DNA from: Sphingobium sp. WTD-1
GTDB taxonomy: Bacteria > Pseudomonadota > Alphaproteobacteria > Sphingomonadales > Sphingomonadaceae
DNA: 64,000 nt
Assembly (NCBI RefSeq): GCF_030128825.1
Contig: NZ_CP119127.1
Coordinates: 2,108,001-2,172,000 of the forward strand
Direction: 5' to 3'
Shown here: positions 1-8,781 of the stretch, in pieces
Layout of the letters: each line of letters opens with the position of its first letter
How positions within the stretch are numbered: the stretch's first letter is position 1
Notes under the pieces: model-generated
What the model was told of the DNA's origin: nothing
The model's database searches: none
What the model saw: the letters and a program-made list of their open reading frames with translations, nothing else
Position numbers and translations under genes: made by a program

Positions 1-956
1 TGTTCCCGCGCGATCCGCTGCGGATCGTCCCGCTCCTTGATCGCCGCCTGGGTTTCGGGATCCTGCGCCTCATCCTCGTCGGCCGAGGCATTGCCGCCAC
101 GGGTCCAGCCCAGGATGACCGACATGCGCCGGTTGCGCGGATCATAGGCGTCGGTCTTCACGAACGGCTCGCGATCGGCGACGCCTTCGATCCGGGCGAA
201 GCGGGCATTGGGAATGCCGGTTTCGGCGAGCGCCTTGCGGGTCGATTCCGCACGGGCCGACGACAGCATCCAGTTGTTCATGCTCCGGCCCGACGCATAG
301 GGCAGGCCATCGGTATGGCCGCGCACGATCAGCGGGTTGGGCATGGTCGCCAGTGCGTCCGCGACCTCGGCGATCAGCGCCTTGGCTTCGGGCAGCAACT
401 GGTCGGTGCCCGACCGGAACATCGCGAAATCCGCCTCGTCGATCAGGTCGATGCGCAGCCCTTCGCGGGTTTCGGTGAAGCGGACATTCTTGCGCAGCCG
501 GGCCAGGCCCTTCTTGGACATGCGGTCCTCAAGCTGCTTCTTGATATGCTCGAACTTCTGCCGGTCGGCCGCGCGCAAAGCCTTGCCGCCCTGGTCCTTG
601 GTGCCGGTGGCGTCGCGCGGGATGGTGATGGCCAGATTGCCCTGACCGCCGGTGGTCGGGTAATTTTCCTTCGCCATCAGGCTGTCGCCGCCGAACATGC
701 CGGTGGACCCCGCCGAATTCATCTTCAGTTCGACCAGCGTCGGCGTGAAATAGTCGGCCAGCGCCTTGCGCTGCTTTTCGGTGGTCGCACCCAGCAGCCA
801 CATCAGCAGGAAGAAGGCCATCATCGCCGTCACGAAGTCGGCATAGGCCACCTTCCAGGCGCCGCCATGATGGCCGCCATGCCCTTCGACGATGATCTTC
901 TTGACGATGATCGGCCGGGGTTCGGGCTCGTTCGCGCCGCGCTTCTTCTCCGCCAT
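1..956 (-). CDS. motB: Flagellar motor stator protein MotB (3' end beyond the window)
   Basis: This is the peptidoglycan-anchored half of the MotA4MotB2 proton channel that drives the flagellar rotor. The 318 residues visible begin with a charged cytoplasmic tail and a His/Gly-rich stretch (about residues 26-32). One transmembrane helix follows (about 38-57) carrying the proton-binding aspartate in AYADFVTAMMAFF (Asp40). An OmpA-like domain fills the C-terminal half, with the RGHTDG motif and the NNWMLSSARA helix that bind peptidoglycan. The reading frame is still open at the left edge, so the C-terminus is missing. It lies three bases downstream of motA and shares its transcript. The His-rich tail is a local oddity; otherwise the family call is secure. 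Confidence 0.95.
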   Translation of the reverse strand, partial: MAEKKRGANEPEPRPIIVKKIIVEGHGGHHGGAWKVAYADFVTAMMAFFLLMWLLGATTEKQRKALADYFTPTLVELKMNSAGSTGMFGGDSLMAKENYPTTGGQGNLAITIPRDATGTKDQGGKALRAADRQKFEHIKKQLEDRMSKKGLARLRKNVRFTETREGLRIDLIDEADFAMFRSGTDQLLPEAKALIAEVADALATMPNPLIVRGHTDGLPYASGRSMNNWMLSSARAESTRKALAETGIPNARFARIEGVADREPFVKTDAYDPRNRRMSVILGWTRGGNASADEDEAQDPETQAAIKERDDPQRIARE

Positions 957-959
957 GGC

Positions 960-1823
960 TTATTTGTTCCGCATGCCGTCGAACACTTCGGCAAAGCCGG
1001 GCTGGTTCGCATGGATCAGGCTGGAACGGGCGGCCTCGATCACCAGCGGCTGCGGATGGCCGTGCAGCGAGGCGATGATGATCTGCTTGACGACATGATA
1101 GATGGCGCCGTCCTGCTCGATCACCGCGCGGCAGCGATTGGCGAAGGGATTGACCATGCCATAGGCGAGCAGCACGCCCAGGAAGGTGCCGACCAGCGCG
1201 GAGCCGATCATCGCACCCAGCACCGAAGGCGGCTGGTCGATCGACCCCATGGTCTTCACCACGCCCAGCACCGCGGCGACGATGCCCAGTGCGGGCAGGG
1301 CGTCGGCCAGGCCCTGGAGATTGTCGGCGGGCTTGAGCGCTTCATGATGATGGGTCTTGAGGCTGTTATCCATCACTTCCTCGACCGCATGCGGATCGAG
1401 CGTGCCGGACGACACCACGACCAGGCGCAGCGTGTCGCTGATCAGGTGGATCAGCGTCTTGTCCTTCATCAGCTTGGGATATTCGCCGAAGATGGGCGAG
1501 GTGCCCGGATCCTCGATATGCGGCTCCAGCGCCACCGGGCCTTCGACGCGCAGCGTCTTCATCAGCTTGCTGACCAGGAAGATGCAGTCCAGAAAGTCCT
1601 GCTTCTTGTACTGCGGTCCCTTGAACACCTTGCCCAGGCCGCCGCCCAGCGCCTTCAGGTCGGAACCCGAATTGCCGATGATCAGCGCGCCGACGGCGGC
1701 GCCGCCGATGATGATCATTTCGTGGGGCAGGGCGTGCAGCACCGGTCCGATGTCGCCCCCGGTGAAGATGAACCCACCGAAGACCATGCCCAAAAGCACG
1801 ACAAGGCCGATGATTGCAAACAT
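960..1823 (-). CDS. motA: Flagellar motor stator protein MotA
   Basis: This is the channel subunit of the stator and pushes against FliG. Its 287 residues match the usual length. The sequence shows four hydrophobic segments: two at the N-terminus (MFAIIGLVVLLGMVFGG and the IIIGGAAVGALII region) and two after the large cytoplasmic loop (LGIVAAVLGVVKTMG and MIGSALVGTFLGVLLAYG). The last pair with its conserved Pro and Gly residues is the MotA/TolQ/ExbB signature. The gene leads a motA-motB unit with its own sigma-28-type promoter, so it is a late gene separate from flgL upstream. Confidence 0.96.
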   Translation of the reverse strand: MFAIIGLVVLLGMVFGGFIFTGGDIGPVLHALPHEMIIIGGAAVGALIIGNSGSDLKALGGGLGKVFKGPQYKKQDFLDCIFLVSKLMKTLRVEGPVALEPHIEDPGTSPIFGEYPKLMKDKTLIHLISDTLRLVVVSSGTLDPHAVEEVMDNSLKTHHHEALKPADNLQGLADALPALGIVAAVLGVVKTMGSIDQPPSVLGAMIGSALVGTFLGVLLAYGMVNPFANRCRAVIEQDGAIYHVVKQIIIASLHGHPQPLVIEAARSSLIHANQPGFAEVFDGMRNK

Positions 1824-1894
1824 GGTGTTCCCCGAAAATGCGCCTGGAGGCGGTGGCTCCGTCGGCGCCCCGTGGCGCCAGTCCCTTTCTGGTT

Positions 1895-1921
1895 AATACG
1901 GACTGGTTACCGTCCCCTTTA
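1895..1921 (-). promoter_or_regulatory. Sigma-28-type promoter of motAB
   Basis: On the minus strand TAAA (1921-1918) is followed by exactly 15 bases and TCCGTATT (1902-1895). The same -35, spacing and -10 occur before the unknown gene at 35939, and close variants occur before fliC, fliD, flgM and the second stator pair. It lies about 70 bases upstream of motA. Confidence 0.65.
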
Positions 1922-1946
1922 GGACGGCGACGCTTTTTCGCCGCCT

Positions 1947-2792
1947 TTAACTGATCAGGTCGAACAGGGTCTGCTGGTTGATCCGCGCAAAGGCGGACTG
2001 GGCCGCCTCCAGCTGCAGCAGCTGCGCCTTCACGTTCGAAATGACCGTGGTCAGATCGGCCGATTCCAGCGTGTCGCGCCGTTCCGACAGGTTGATGTCG
2101 ACATCGGTCAGACGCGTGCCGATCACCTCCAGCCGGTCGGCGCGCACGCCCTGCTTGGCGCGCTCCACCACGACCCGATTCTGGCCGATCTGGATCGCAT
2201 CCAGCGAACTGGCGAGGTCGGTGTCATTGCCGCCCTCGACCGCGTCGATCGCCTTGCCCAAGATATCGTCCAGCGACATCGATGTGCCGTTGACGTCGAT
2301 ATTCTCGGAAATTTCCTGCTTGGTGCCGACCACTGCCAGGTTGAGGCCGCGGCTCACCGGCACCAGCACGCTCTGGCCGTCGTCGAACACCGACACGCCC
2401 TGATAATCCTTCTGGTTCAGCAATTCGCCGACCGTGGTGCGGATCGTCTTCAATTCCTCGGCGATGGCGGCGGCGCTGGTGTCGTTCAGCGCGCCGTTGC
2501 GCGCCGACGTCACCAGTTCCTGCGCCCGCGTCATCAGATTGTTGATTTCTTCCAGATTGGCTTCGGCATTGCCGGCGCGGGTCGTGCCATAGCTGACATT
2601 GGTCTGCCAGGCTGACTGCTGCGCCTGGGCGCGGCCGATGTCGGACACCTGGACCCAGGCGAGCGCGTCGTCCGACGGCTTGTTCAGGGTGATGCCGGTC
2701 GAAATCGAGGTCTGCCCGTCGACGATGCTCTGCGACAATTGCTGTTGCCGGCGGATCTCGGCGAGCATGATCTTGTTGGTGATGCCTACCAT
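1947..2792 (-). CDS. flgL: Flagellar hook-filament junction protein FlgL (HAP3)
   Basis: FlgL forms the second junction layer between hook and filament outside the cell. The 281-residue protein has flagellin-like terminal helices: an N-terminal domain with STGITLNKPSDDALA (about residues 31-45), where flagellins have [15 protein letters not shown], and a C-terminal coiled-coil ending NQQTLFDLIS. It is the last gene of the flg operon, directly behind flgK, which is the usual pairing. The length is near the usual 300. No cysteines are present, as expected for an exported axial protein. Confidence 0.9.
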   Translation of the reverse strand: MVGITNKIMLAEIRRQQQLSQSIVDGQTSISTGITLNKPSDDALAWVQVSDIGRAQAQQSAWQTNVSYGTTRAGNAEANLEEINNLMTRAQELVTSARNGALNDTSAAAIAEELKTIRTTVGELLNQKDYQGVSVFDDGQSVLVPVSRGLNLAVVGTKQEISENIDVNGTSMSLDDILGKAIDAVEGGNDTDLASSLDAIQIGQNRVVVERAKQGVRADRLEVIGTRLTDVDINLSERRDTLESADLTTVISNVKAQLLQLEAAQSAFARINQQTLFDLIS

Positions 2793-2809
2793 GTCTCAGC
2801 GTCCTTCCG

Positions 2810-4150
2810 TCACATGATCTGCAGGATGGAGTCGACCGTGTCCTTGGCGACTTGCAGGATCTTGGCGCAGCCCGAATAGGCCTGCTGGATCCGCAGCAGG
2901 TCCGCCGCCTCCATGTCGAGATCGACCCCGCTCACCGCTTCGCGTGCGGCGACCGCCTGGTCGCTGCGGCTCTGGGCCGTGGTCTTTTCCGCCGTGCTGG
3001 CAGTCAGCAGATTGGCGTTGCTGGTGATCAGCGCCGTCCAGCCCTGTTCGACGCTGCCGCTGCCGCGCAGGGTCGATGACACCGTCAGCAGATTGCCGTT
3101 CAGCGTGCCGTCGGCCGACTTGGTCGCGAGAGCTTCCGGCTCCACGTCCAGCGCCACCAGCGTCGCGGCGCTGCCACCATAGGACAGCAGCGGAACGCCG
3201 CTGGCACCGGTATCGGTATAGCCCTGCGCATGCCACTCATTGACGTCGGTGGCGAACTGTTCGGCCAGCGTGTCGAGGCTGGCACGGCGTTCGGCGGTGG
3301 TGTCGGCCGATGCGAACAGACCGCCCAGCGTGCCGTTCGACGGGGCGGCGAGTGCCGTGCCGTCGGACAGGGCCAGCGACAGGCGCCCATCGGTGGCGGA
3401 CGCCGTCACCGCGACCGACGCGGCGGTGTCGCCCGATACCAAAGTGGTGCCGTTATAGCTGACCTCTGCGCTGTCATGCGCGCCGAAGCTGATCGTCACA
3501 TTCAGGTTGGAAGACAGGGTCTGCAGCGCCGAATCGCGGCTGTCGAGCAACTGGGCATAGGCCGACGTGCCCGGCTGTGCGCGCAGCAGGCTGTTGTTGA
3601 TCGCGGCCAGCGACGACAATTGCTGGTTGATCGTCTGGGCCGATGCCTGCGCCTCGGTATTGATGCCGGTCGATATGGTTTCCAGATCGGCGGCGGTCTG
3701 GCGGAAGGATTCCGCGACGCGGCCGATGCTGTCCAGCGTGGTGACGCGCAGCGACGTGTCGCTCGGGCTGGCCGCCAGCTTGTCCAGATTTTGATACATT
3801 GTCGTCATCAACTGACCGACGCCGGTGGCGGTGTCATTGAGCGCGGTTTCGATGTCGGTCTGCCAGCGCACGCGCGCGTTCGCGCTGCCCAGCGCCATGG
3901 CGGTGATGCGCACCGACGCATCCAGATAGGGGTCGGTGCCGCGATTGATGCTGGCGACCTGGGTGCCGCCGAAATTCGCCTTGGCGACATAGGTCGCCAT
4001 GGTCGCGGTCGACGATCCCGATTCCACCGTCGTCACCGACCGGCGGGCATAGCCGTCGGTGCTGGCATTGGCGATATTCTCGGAAATGGCCGCCATCGCC
4101 GTGCGATAGGCCTTGGTGCCCGACGCACCGATGATGAACAGGTCGCTCAT
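2810..4150 (-). CDS. flgK: Flagellar hook-associated protein FlgK (HAP1)
   Basis: FlgK forms the first junction zone on the hook tip. The N-terminus (MSDLFIIGASGTKAYRTAMA, then SENIANASTDGYARRSV) is the classic axial-protein motif with the ANxxTxGYxR core, and the C-terminal 60 residues form the matching helix. At 446 residues it is clearly shorter than enterobacterial FlgK (about 547), so the surface domains are reduced, as in the hook protein of this cluster. The start codon overlaps the end of flgJ by four bases (ATGA type), which implies translational coupling. Confidence 0.93.
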   Translation of the reverse strand: MSDLFIIGASGTKAYRTAMAAISENIANASTDGYARRSVTTVESGSSTATMATYVAKANFGGTQVASINRGTDPYLDASVRITAMALGSANARVRWQTDIETALNDTATGVGQLMTTMYQNLDKLAASPSDTSLRVTTLDSIGRVAESFRQTAADLETISTGINTEAQASAQTINQQLSSLAAINNSLLRAQPGTSAYAQLLDSRDSALQTLSSNLNVTISFGAHDSAEVSYNGTTLVSGDTAASVAVTASATDGRLSLALSDGTALAAPSNGTLGGLFASADTTAERRASLDTLAEQFATDVNEWHAQGYTDTGASGVPLLSYGGSAATLVALDVEPEALATKSADGTLNGNLLTVSSTLRGSGSVEQGWTALITSNANLLTASTAEKTTAQSRSDQAVAAREAVSGVDLDMEAADLLRIQQAYSGCAKILQVAKDTVDSILQIM

Positions 4151-4476
4151 GCGCCCTCAGCCGTCGTGGCGGTGCCGGTCGCGGCCGTGCTGTCGTCCTT
4201 CACGCGGGCACCGAACTGGTGCATCAGCAGTTCGGCGATGCCCATCGCGCCCTTTGTCGACATGGCGTCGGCGGTGCGGGCATCGGCCATGTCCTGGAAT
4301 TGCTGGGTCGCGCTCGAATCGGTGATGCCCTCGGCCAGGCTGGCCGATCGCATCGCGCCGATCATCTGGCGCAGGAACACGGCTTCGAACTGCTGTGCCG
4401 CCTTCTGCAGCGCAGCCTTGGTTTCGAAGGGGTTGGACGTGCCGCTCGCCGCGGTTGCGTTCGATACCTGCATCAC
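4147..4476 (-). CDS. flgJ: Rod-binding protein, FlgJ N-terminal domain only
   Basis: This 109-residue protein matches the rod-capping N-terminal domain of FlgJ: the segment FEAVFLRQMIGAMRSASLAE (about residues 33-52) is the conserved helix of this family. The muramidase domain that is fused to it in enterics is absent, as in many alphaproteobacteria. A separate transglycosylase at 13062 probably supplies that activity. It overlaps flgI upstream by four bases and flgK downstream by four bases. Assembly of the rod through the peptidoglycan is its inferred role. Confidence 0.85.
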   Translation of the reverse strand: MMQVSNATAASGTSNPFETKAALQKAAQQFEAVFLRQMIGAMRSASLAEGITDSSATQQFQDMADARTADAMSTKGAMGIAELLMHQFGARVKDDSTAATGTATTAEGA

Positions 4477-5588
4477 AACACCACCAGTTCCGCTTTCATC
4501 GCGCCCGCCTGTTTCAGCGCCTCAAGGATCGCGACCATGTCCGCCGGGGAGGCCCCGATGGCGTTGACCGCCTTGACTATATCGGCCAGCGACGCCCCAC
4601 CTTTAAAATTAACCATCGGTTTTTTCTGTTCGTCGATGCTGATGTTCGAGGATTGCTCGACGGCGGTCTGCCCCTGGCTGAAGGGCGCAGGCTGAACCAC
4701 GCGCGGGCTTTCATTGACGCTGACGGTCAATTTGCCATGGGCGACGGCGGCCGGATGGATCTTCACCGCGCCGTTGATGACGACGGTGCCGGTGCGGGCG
4801 TTGACGATCACGCGGGCAGGGGCATCGGCGGGCGTGACCTCGATATTCTCGATCATGCCCATCATCAGGATGCGTTCCTCGGCACCCGGCGTCGCGTCGA
4901 TCGCGACCGATACGGCATCCATCGCGCGGGCGCGGCGATCACCGAAGGTCTTGTTGATGCCGTCGGCCACGCGCAGCGCGGTGGTGAGGTCGGCTTCGGA
5001 CAGGTTGAAGGTCAGGGTCGGCGCGGTGTCGAAGCCGGTGGCAACCGCACGCTCGACCGTCGCACCTTCGGGTATACGGCCGGCCGACGGGATGTTCACC
5101 GACACCTGGCTGCCATCGGCACCGGACACGCCCAGGCCGCCAACGGCCAGATTGCCCTGCGCCATCGCATATATTTCGTTATCGGCGCCGCGCAGCGGCG
5201 TCATGATCAGCGTGCCGCCACGCAGCGACTTGGCCTTGCCCATCGCCGACACGGTGACGTCCAGCCGCTGGCCGGGCTTGGAAAAGGCGGGCAGGTCGGC
5301 CGTCACCAGCACGGCCGCGGCGTTCTTGAGCGCCGGGTTGACGCCGGCGGGCAGGGTCAGGCCAAAGCGCGAGACCACGCCCTTCATGCCCTGCACCGTA
5401 TATTCGATGCTGTCGTCGCCCGTGCCAGCCAGGCCCACGACGATGCCATAGCCGGTCAGCTGGTTGGGACGGACGCCCTGGAAGGTGCCCAGATCCTTGA
5501 CGCGTTCGGCATGGGCCGGCGCGGCGATCAGCGCCAGCAGCGGCAGGAGGAAGCGGAACAGGCGTGTCATGGCGGTCCGGGTCTCCAT
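4473..5588 (-). CDS. flgI: Flagellar P-ring protein FlgI
   Basis: FlgI builds the periplasmic P ring around the rod. A cleavable signal peptide ends at AAPAHA (about residue 27 from the first ATG), and the mature protein opens with ERVKDLGTFQGVRPNQLTGY, the family signature. The C-terminus keeps the VNFKGGASLADIVKAVNAIG block. Total length is 371, which is normal. The first ATG overlaps the flgH stop (TGATG). A second ATG at 5570 would give a more compact signal peptide and is an equally plausible start. FlgA, encoded at 11719, is its expected assembly chaperone. Confidence 0.95.
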   Translation of the reverse strand: METRTAMTRLFRFLLPLLALIAAPAHAERVKDLGTFQGVRPNQLTGYGIVVGLAGTGDDSIEYTVQGMKGVVSRFGLTLPAGVNPALKNAAAVLVTADLPAFSKPGQRLDVTVSAMGKAKSLRGGTLIMTPLRGADNEIYAMAQGNLAVGGLGVSGADGSQVSVNIPSAGRIPEGATVERAVATGFDTAPTLTFNLSEADLTTALRVADGINKTFGDRRARAMDAVSVAIDATPGAEERILMMGMIENIEVTPADAPARVIVNARTGTVVINGAVKIHPAAVAHGKLTVSVNESPRVVQPAPFSQGQTAVEQSSNISIDEQKKPMVNFKGGASLADIVKAVNAIGASPADMVAILEALKQAGAMKAELVVL

Positions 5589-6280
5589 CAGAAGGGGCTG
5601 ATCATGGTGAAGAAGCGCTGCAGCCAGCCCTGGCGGCTGGCGCGGGCGATCTCGCCCTTGCCGGTATAGATGATCTTGGCGTCGGCCACGCGGGTCGACA
5701 GGATGCGGTTGTCCGGGCCGATGTCGGCCTGGCGGACCAGGCCGCTGATCTGGATGAACTCGTCGCCGCGATTGAGCGTCAGTGCCTTCTCGCCCTTCAC
5801 CAGCATGGTGCCGTTGGGATAAGCGGCCGCGACCGTCACGGTGATCTCGCCGTTGAGCGCGTTCGACTGGGTCGCCGCACCCTTGCCGGTGAACGTGTTG
5901 TTGCCACCCATAGCGATGTCGCTGGACGAGAACAGCTTGGACAGCGGGCCGGTGGTTGGCGGGTTGAGGCCGATAGAGCCGCTGCGGTTGGTGTCCGCGC
6001 TGTTGCTCTTGGTCGCCTGGGTCCGTTCGACCAGCACGATGGTGATGATGTCGCCGACATTGCCGGCGCGCGCGCCGCTGGTCAGCGGCGTGTAGCCGGT
6101 CGACACCTGGAAGATCGAGCCATTGGCCTGCGGGGCTTGGGGCTGGGCGATGACGGTCGGCGCATAATATTCGCGCTCGACCTCGCGCTTCTTCTTTGCA
6201 GCGAAGGCGGGCGACGCGGCCATGGAGACCATGGCGAGGACGACGAGCGAAGTGGAGAGCGCGCGCATCAGCCGGCTCAC
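5588..6280 (-). CDS. flgH: Flagellar L-ring protein FlgH, without a lipobox cysteine
   Basis: FlgH forms the outer-membrane L ring. The 230-residue protein has an export signal (MSRLMRALSTSLVVLAMVSM, cleavage likely after ASPAFA). Its body is typical: GSIFQVSTGYTPLTSGARAG, then VGDIITIVLVE, and a C-terminal LVRQADIGPDNRILSTRVADA block. FlgH is normally a lipoprotein, but here no cysteine is present at the cleavage site or anywhere else, so it cannot be lipid-anchored in the usual way. It sits between flgG and flgI as in most flagellar operons, overlapping flgG by four bases. Confidence 0.93.
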   Translation of the reverse strand: MSRLMRALSTSLVVLAMVSMAASPAFAAKKKREVEREYYAPTVIAQPQAPQANGSIFQVSTGYTPLTSGARAGNVGDIITIVLVERTQATKSNSADTNRSGSIGLNPPTTGPLSKLFSSSDIAMGGNNTFTGKGAATQSNALNGEITVTVAAAYPNGTMLVKGEKALTLNRGDEFIQISGLVRQADIGPDNRILSTRVADAKIIYTGKGEIARASRQGWLQRFFTMISPF

Positions 6281-7065
6281 ATATTCTGGTTGGCGTACTG
6301 GAGCATTTCGTCCGTCGCCTTGATCATCTTGGAATTGACCTCATAGGCGCGCTGGGTCTCGATCATGTCGACCAGTTCCTCGACGATGTTGACGTTCGAG
6401 GTTTCCAGATTGCCCGAGCGGATGAGGCCGCGACCTTCCAGACCCGCGGTGCCGACCTGCGGCGTGCCGCTGGCGGCGGTTTCGACCAGCAGGTTGCCGC
6501 CGATCGACTGAAGCCCTGCCGGGTTCATGAAGCTCGCCAGCTCGATCTGGCCCAGCTGGGTCGGTTCGCTCTCGCCCTGCAGCGTTGCCGACACGGTGCC
6601 GTCATTGCCGACGGTGACCGACGTCGCGCCCTGCGGCACGGTGATCTGCGGGATCAGCGGCAGGCCGTCGCTGGTGACGACGGTGCCTTCGGCGGTGACG
6701 CTGAAATTGCCGGCGCGGGTATAGGCGGTCGAACCGTCGGCCTGCTGCACCTGGAAATAGCCCGATCCCTCGATCGCCATGTCCAGCGCATTGCCGGTTT
6801 CCTGCAACGTGCCCTGCGTGTTGATCTTGCTGGTGCCCTGCAACGAGACGCCCGAACCCAGATTGAGGCCGGTGGCGAACTTGTTCTGGCTGTCGCTGTT
6901 GGCGCCGGCGGCGACGATCTGCTGATAGGCCAGCGTCTCGAAGTCGGCCCGGTCCTTCTTGAAGCCGGTCGTGTTGACGTTCGCCAGGTTGTTGGCGATC
7001 ACGCGCATCTTCGTGTTCTGCGCGTCAAGGCCGGTGCGGGCGACATGAAGGGCGGCGTTGGTCAT
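6277..7065 (-). CDS. flgG: Flagellar distal rod protein FlgG
   Basis: FlgG forms the distal rod through the peptidoglycan and outer membrane. Its 262 residues match the family exactly. The N-terminus contains NNLANVNTTGFKKDRADFET (about residues 26-45), the axial ANxNTxGFK motif, and the C-terminus ends in EELVDMIETQRAYEVNSKMI, the conserved helix of rod and hook proteins. It is the first gene of a probable transcription unit flgGHIJKL because a complete sigma-54 promoter stands immediately upstream at 7115-7130. Confidence 0.96.
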   Translation of the reverse strand: MTNAALHVARTGLDAQNTKMRVIANNLANVNTTGFKKDRADFETLAYQQIVAAGANSDSQNKFATGLNLGSGVSLQGTSKINTQGTLQETGNALDMAIEGSGYFQVQQADGSTAYTRAGNFSVTAEGTVVTSDGLPLIPQITVPQGATSVTVGNDGTVSATLQGESEPTQLGQIELASFMNPAGLQSIGGNLLVETAASGTPQVGTAGLEGRGLIRSGNLETSNVNIVEELVDMIETQRAYEVNSKMIKATDEMLQYANQNM

Positions 7066-7114
7066 CGTTCAATCTCCGTGCGGCTCCCCGAAGGGATGCT
7101 CATGCGTCGTTCAC

Positions 7115-7130
7115 AGCAAGATGCGTGCCA
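7115..7130 (-). promoter_or_regulatory. Sigma-54 promoter of flgG-flgL
   Basis: The minus strand reads TGGCAC (7130-7125), five bases, then TTGCT (7119-7115), a full match to the RpoN consensus with the invariant GG and GC in correct register. It lies about 50 bases before the flgG start, in the 68-base gap behind flgF. Confidence 0.85.
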
Positions 7131-7133
7131 AAA

Positions 7134-7877
7134 TTAACCATCCAGTTTCATGAGCGATGCGCCGCCGTCATCCATCTGCTTGGCGGTGTCGATCATCTTG
7201 ATCTGGGTTTCCCAGGCGCGGCTGGCTTCGATCATCTGGACCAGCGCGGCCGTGGCGTTGACGTTCGATCCTTCCAGCGATCCCGATGTGACGGTCGCGA
7301 TCGGATCTTCGGGCAGGGCGCCGCCATTCACTTCGCGGAACAGCCCGTCGGTGCCCTTGGCGATGCTGGAACCGGCGGCATTGACCAGCTTCAGCTTGTC
7401 GACCTGCTGCGGATTGGCCGGATCGCCGCCCTGGGGCACGCCCCAGATGCTGCCATCCTGGGCGATCGACACGCTGTCCATCTGGGGTAGGGTGATCGGG
7501 CCGCCCTGGCCCAGCACGGCCAAGCCGTCGCCGGTGGTCAGCAGGCCGCTGTCATTGACCTTCAGGTCGCCACGGCGCGTATAGGCTTCCTGTCCGTCCG
7601 GGGCCTGAACGGCGAGCAGGGCGTCGCCGTTCATTGCCACGTCCAGCGGATTGCCGGTTTCGGTGACCGCCCCCTGCGCCATGTCGGCGGCGATCACCTG
7701 TTCGGAGGCCTGGGCTCGGGTATCGAAGGTATCGCCCTTGATCCAGCGCGCCTCGGCATTGGCGATTTCGGCACGAAAGCCGACCGTGTTGGCGTTCGCG
7801 AGATTGTTCGCGATCGACGCCTGGCGGGCCATCGCACCGCGCATCGCGGTCAGTGCCGTGTTGACGAGCCGGTCCAT
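7134..7877 (-). CDS. flgF: Flagellar proximal rod protein FlgF
   Basis: FlgF is one of the proximal rod components. The 247-residue sequence has the axial N-terminus with IANNLANANTVGFRAEIANA (about residues 22-41) and the C-terminal helix ALVQMIEASRAWETQIKMID that all rod proteins share. The middle part resembles FlgG but is distinct (EAYTRRGDLKVNDSGLLTTG). It follows flgE by 24 bases and precedes the flgG promoter, so flgB-C-D-E-F form the upstream unit. Confidence 0.93.
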   Translation of the reverse strand: MDRLVNTALTAMRGAMARQASIANNLANANTVGFRAEIANAEARWIKGDTFDTRAQASEQVIAADMAQGAVTETGNPLDVAMNGDALLAVQAPDGQEAYTRRGDLKVNDSGLLTTGDGLAVLGQGGPITLPQMDSVSIAQDGSIWGVPQGGDPANPQQVDKLKLVNAAGSSIAKGTDGLFREVNGGALPEDPIATVTSGSLEGSNVNATAALVQMIEASRAWETQIKMIDTAKQMDDGGASLMKLDG

Positions 7878-7901
7878 GGGCTACCCCTTCTGCCCCGTGC
7901 C

Positions 7902-8747
7902 TTAGCTACGGATGTTGACGATGGTGGTGGTCAGCGTGTTGGCTGCCTCGATCGCCTTCGAGTTCGCCTGGAAGTTGCGCTGGGCAGCGATCAGCTGGAC
8001 CAGTTCGTCGGTGATGTCGACGTTGGAACGTTCCAGCGAGCCCGAATTGACGGCGCCGAACATGCCCTGGTTGGGCGTGCCGATGATCGCGTTGCCGCTT
8101 TCCACGGTCGAGGTCCAGTGCGCGTCGCCCTGCTGGCGCAGGCCTTCCAGGCTGTTGAACGATGCCATCGCGACCTGGCCCAGATAGACGGTCGAACCGT
8201 CGGCATAGATGGCCGACACCAGACCGTCCTTGCCCACGCCCACGCTGGTCAGCTGCGCGCCATCGGCTTCGCCCTTGTAGGTGGTCGGGATCTGCAGGTC
8301 GGTCAGGTCGTTGGGGGTGGTCGAGTTGGTCGGCGGGGTCGTGATCGCGCCGGTGTCGGGGTCGACCGCGAACACCTGGATGCGCGAACCGGTGGTGTCG
8401 ACGGCATAGCGGTCATTGTCGACCGAGAAGGCGCCGTTGCGGGTATAGCTGATGGTGCCGTCCTCGCCCTTCACGGTGAAGAAGCCTTCGCCCGAGATCG
8501 CCATATCCAGCGTCTTGTCGGTGGTTTCGATCGTGCCCTGAGTGAACTGCTGGGTGATGCCCTGCACGCGCACGCCCTGGCCGGCGACCTGGTGGGTGGT
8601 CTGCATCGGTGCAGCGGCAAAGATGTCGCCGAACTGGGCCTTGCTCTTCTTGAAGGCGGTCGAGTTCACGTTGGCGACGTTGTTCGAGACGGCGGACAGG
8701 TCAGCCTGTGCGCCCTTGAGGCCGGAAAGCGAAACATAGAAGGACAT
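7902..8747 (-). CDS. flgE: Flagellar hook protein FlgE (short form)
   Basis: FlgE polymerises into the hook. The N-terminus MSFYVSLSGLKGAQADLSAV with ANVNSTAFKKSKAQFGDIF (about residues 28-46) and the C-terminal SNVDITDELVQLIAAQRNFQ helix identify the hook protein. At 281 residues it is short compared with about 400 in Escherichia coli, so the outer hook domains are minimal. A good ribosome-binding site (AAGGAG) precedes the ATG. It follows flgD, whose product caps the growing hook. Confidence 0.9.
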   Translation of the reverse strand: MSFYVSLSGLKGAQADLSAVSNNVANVNSTAFKKSKAQFGDIFAAAPMQTTHQVAGQGVRVQGITQQFTQGTIETTDKTLDMAISGEGFFTVKGEDGTISYTRNGAFSVDNDRYAVDTTGSRIQVFAVDPDTGAITTPPTNSTTPNDLTDLQIPTTYKGEADGAQLTSVGVGKDGLVSAIYADGSTVYLGQVAMASFNSLEGLRQQGDAHWTSTVESGNAIIGTPNQGMFGAVNSGSLERSNVDITDELVQLIAAQRNFQANSKAIEAANTLTTTIVNIRS

Positions 8748-8781
8748 GGCGTAGCTCCTTGGGTGAAAAGGATGGGTGAAA

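Noticed and set aside
315..1922. Very long plus-strand reading frame opposite motA and motB
   Set aside because: It is a high-GC antisense shadow, rich in His/Arg/Asp/Gln without domain structure, while the minus strand encodes textbook MotA and MotB.
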